DNA of 5,939 bases, taken from Candidatus Gallimonas caecicola. GTDB taxonomy: Bacteria > Bacillota > Clostridia > Christensenellales > Borkfalkiaceae. This document shows, in pieces, positions 5,513 through 5,939 of the stretch. The translations under genes were made by a program, and so were the position numbers. How positions within the stretch are numbered: the first letter of the stretch is position 1; each line of letters starts with the position of its first letter. The stretch is from NCBI GenBank assembly GCA_904394195.1, contig CAJFNH010000085.1, positions 1 to 5,939 of the forward strand, given 5' to 3'. Under the pieces are notes generated by a model. That model was not told the DNA's origin and did no database searches. It saw nothing but the letters and a program-made list of their open reading frames with translations.

Positions 5513-5939
5513 TTAAAATTCGTTGCGCAGCGACTTTGTGAAATAGCCGAGCGCAAAGGCGTTGGGCCCCAGATGGGAGCCGATGACGGGCCCCATGATC
5601 TGTACATGCGGCTGGATGCCGAAGCGCTCCTTGACATACGCCTCCAGCTCCCTTGCAGGCGGCTCGTTGCCCGTATGCACGATAAAAACATGCTTGGGCT
5701 CGGCGGGGCCTTCCTTTTCCATCTTCGCCTTGATGAAGGCGATCGCCTTCTTGGTGCCCTTCACTTTATCGATGACGACGAGTTTGCCCTCCTTATCAAA
5801 GGTGAGCACTGGTTTGATATTGAGCATGGTGCCGATGGTGGCGCTTGCCGCGCTCACACGTCCGCCCCGTTTGAGGTATTTGAGGTCGTCCGCAATGACG
5901 AAGTGCTGCAGATGCTGCCGCAGTCCGTTGACGTAATAA
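5513..5939 (-). CDS. DegV family protein, C-terminal half (runs off window)
   Basis: The last 141 residues of a DegV-family protein (full length usually about 280). These are cytoplasmic proteins that bind a single fatty acid; in Firmicutes, homologues (FakB) present fatty acids to the kinase FakA for phosphorylation. The frame is continuous from 5938 to the TAA at 5515-5513. The family signature is clear: FVIADDLKYLKRGGRVSAAS, then TIGTMLNIKPVLTFDKEGKL, and near the C-terminus IMGPVIGSHLGPNAFALGYF, with the SHLGP loop that closes over the ligand carboxylate. The N-terminal domain with the TxxSD motif is outside the window. The next gene begins 73 bases downstream, with no strong terminator between, so partial readthrough into the lipoprotein/S-component pair is possible. 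Whether this copy is a FakB partner or another DegV protein cannot be told here. Confidence 0.93.
   Translation of the reverse strand, partial: YYVNGLRQHLQHFVIADDLKYLKRGGRVSAASATIGTMLNIKPVLTFDKEGKLVVIDKVKGTKKAIAFIKAKMEKEGPAEPKHVFIVHTGNEPPARELEAYVKERFGIQPHVQIMGPVIGSHLGPNAFALGYFTKSLRNEF

Overview
The window comes from a GC-rich bacterium. Strong Shine-Dalgarno sites (AGGAGG, GGAGGG), a TATAAT promoter box, a DegV protein, an ECF-type transporter S component and an archaeal-type prolyl-tRNA synthetase together suggest Firmicutes, Clostridia in the broad sense. A Christensenellales-like gut lineage is possible, but that is inference only. Every gene I can support lies on the minus strand, so transcription runs from high to low coordinates. 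The long plus-strand open frames are shadows of these genes.

In order of transcription: (1) 5939-5513, the C-terminal half of a DegV-family fatty-acid-binding protein, cut by the window end. (2) 5439-4966, a small secreted lipoprotein with a DUF4430-like domain. (3) 4976-4218, a multi-pass membrane protein resembling an ECF transporter S component, overlapping the lipoprotein gene by 11 bases. Genes 2 and 3 look like a translationally coupled uptake pair: an extracellular ligand-binding lipoprotein plus a membrane substrate-binding subunit. DUF4430 resembles the C-terminal domain of transcobalamin/intrinsic factor, so a cobalamin-like ligand is a reasonable but unproven guess.

This cassette ends in a compact junction (about 4201-4245). 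There a 10-bp perfect inverted repeat followed by six T's looks like an intrinsic terminator. The same bases hold the stop codon of gene 3 and a TATAAT box positioned to start the next transcript. (4) 4165-2738, proS, a complete 475-aa prolyl-tRNA synthetase of the short archaeal/eukaryotic-like type. (5) 2737-2425, 313 bases without a convincing gene, unusually dense in hairpins. (6) 2424-901, a 507-aa cytoplasmic GH13 glycosidase of the alpha-glucosidase type. (7) 879-1, the N-terminal 293 residues of asparaginyl-tRNA synthetase (asnS), only 21 bases downstream of the glycosidase and probably cotranscribed with it.

The tRNA synthetases and the glycosidase are ordinary housekeeping or metabolic genes. 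The parts most worth a second look are the lipoprotein/S-component pair, the terminator-stop-promoter overlap, and the hairpin-rich leader ahead of the glycosidase.
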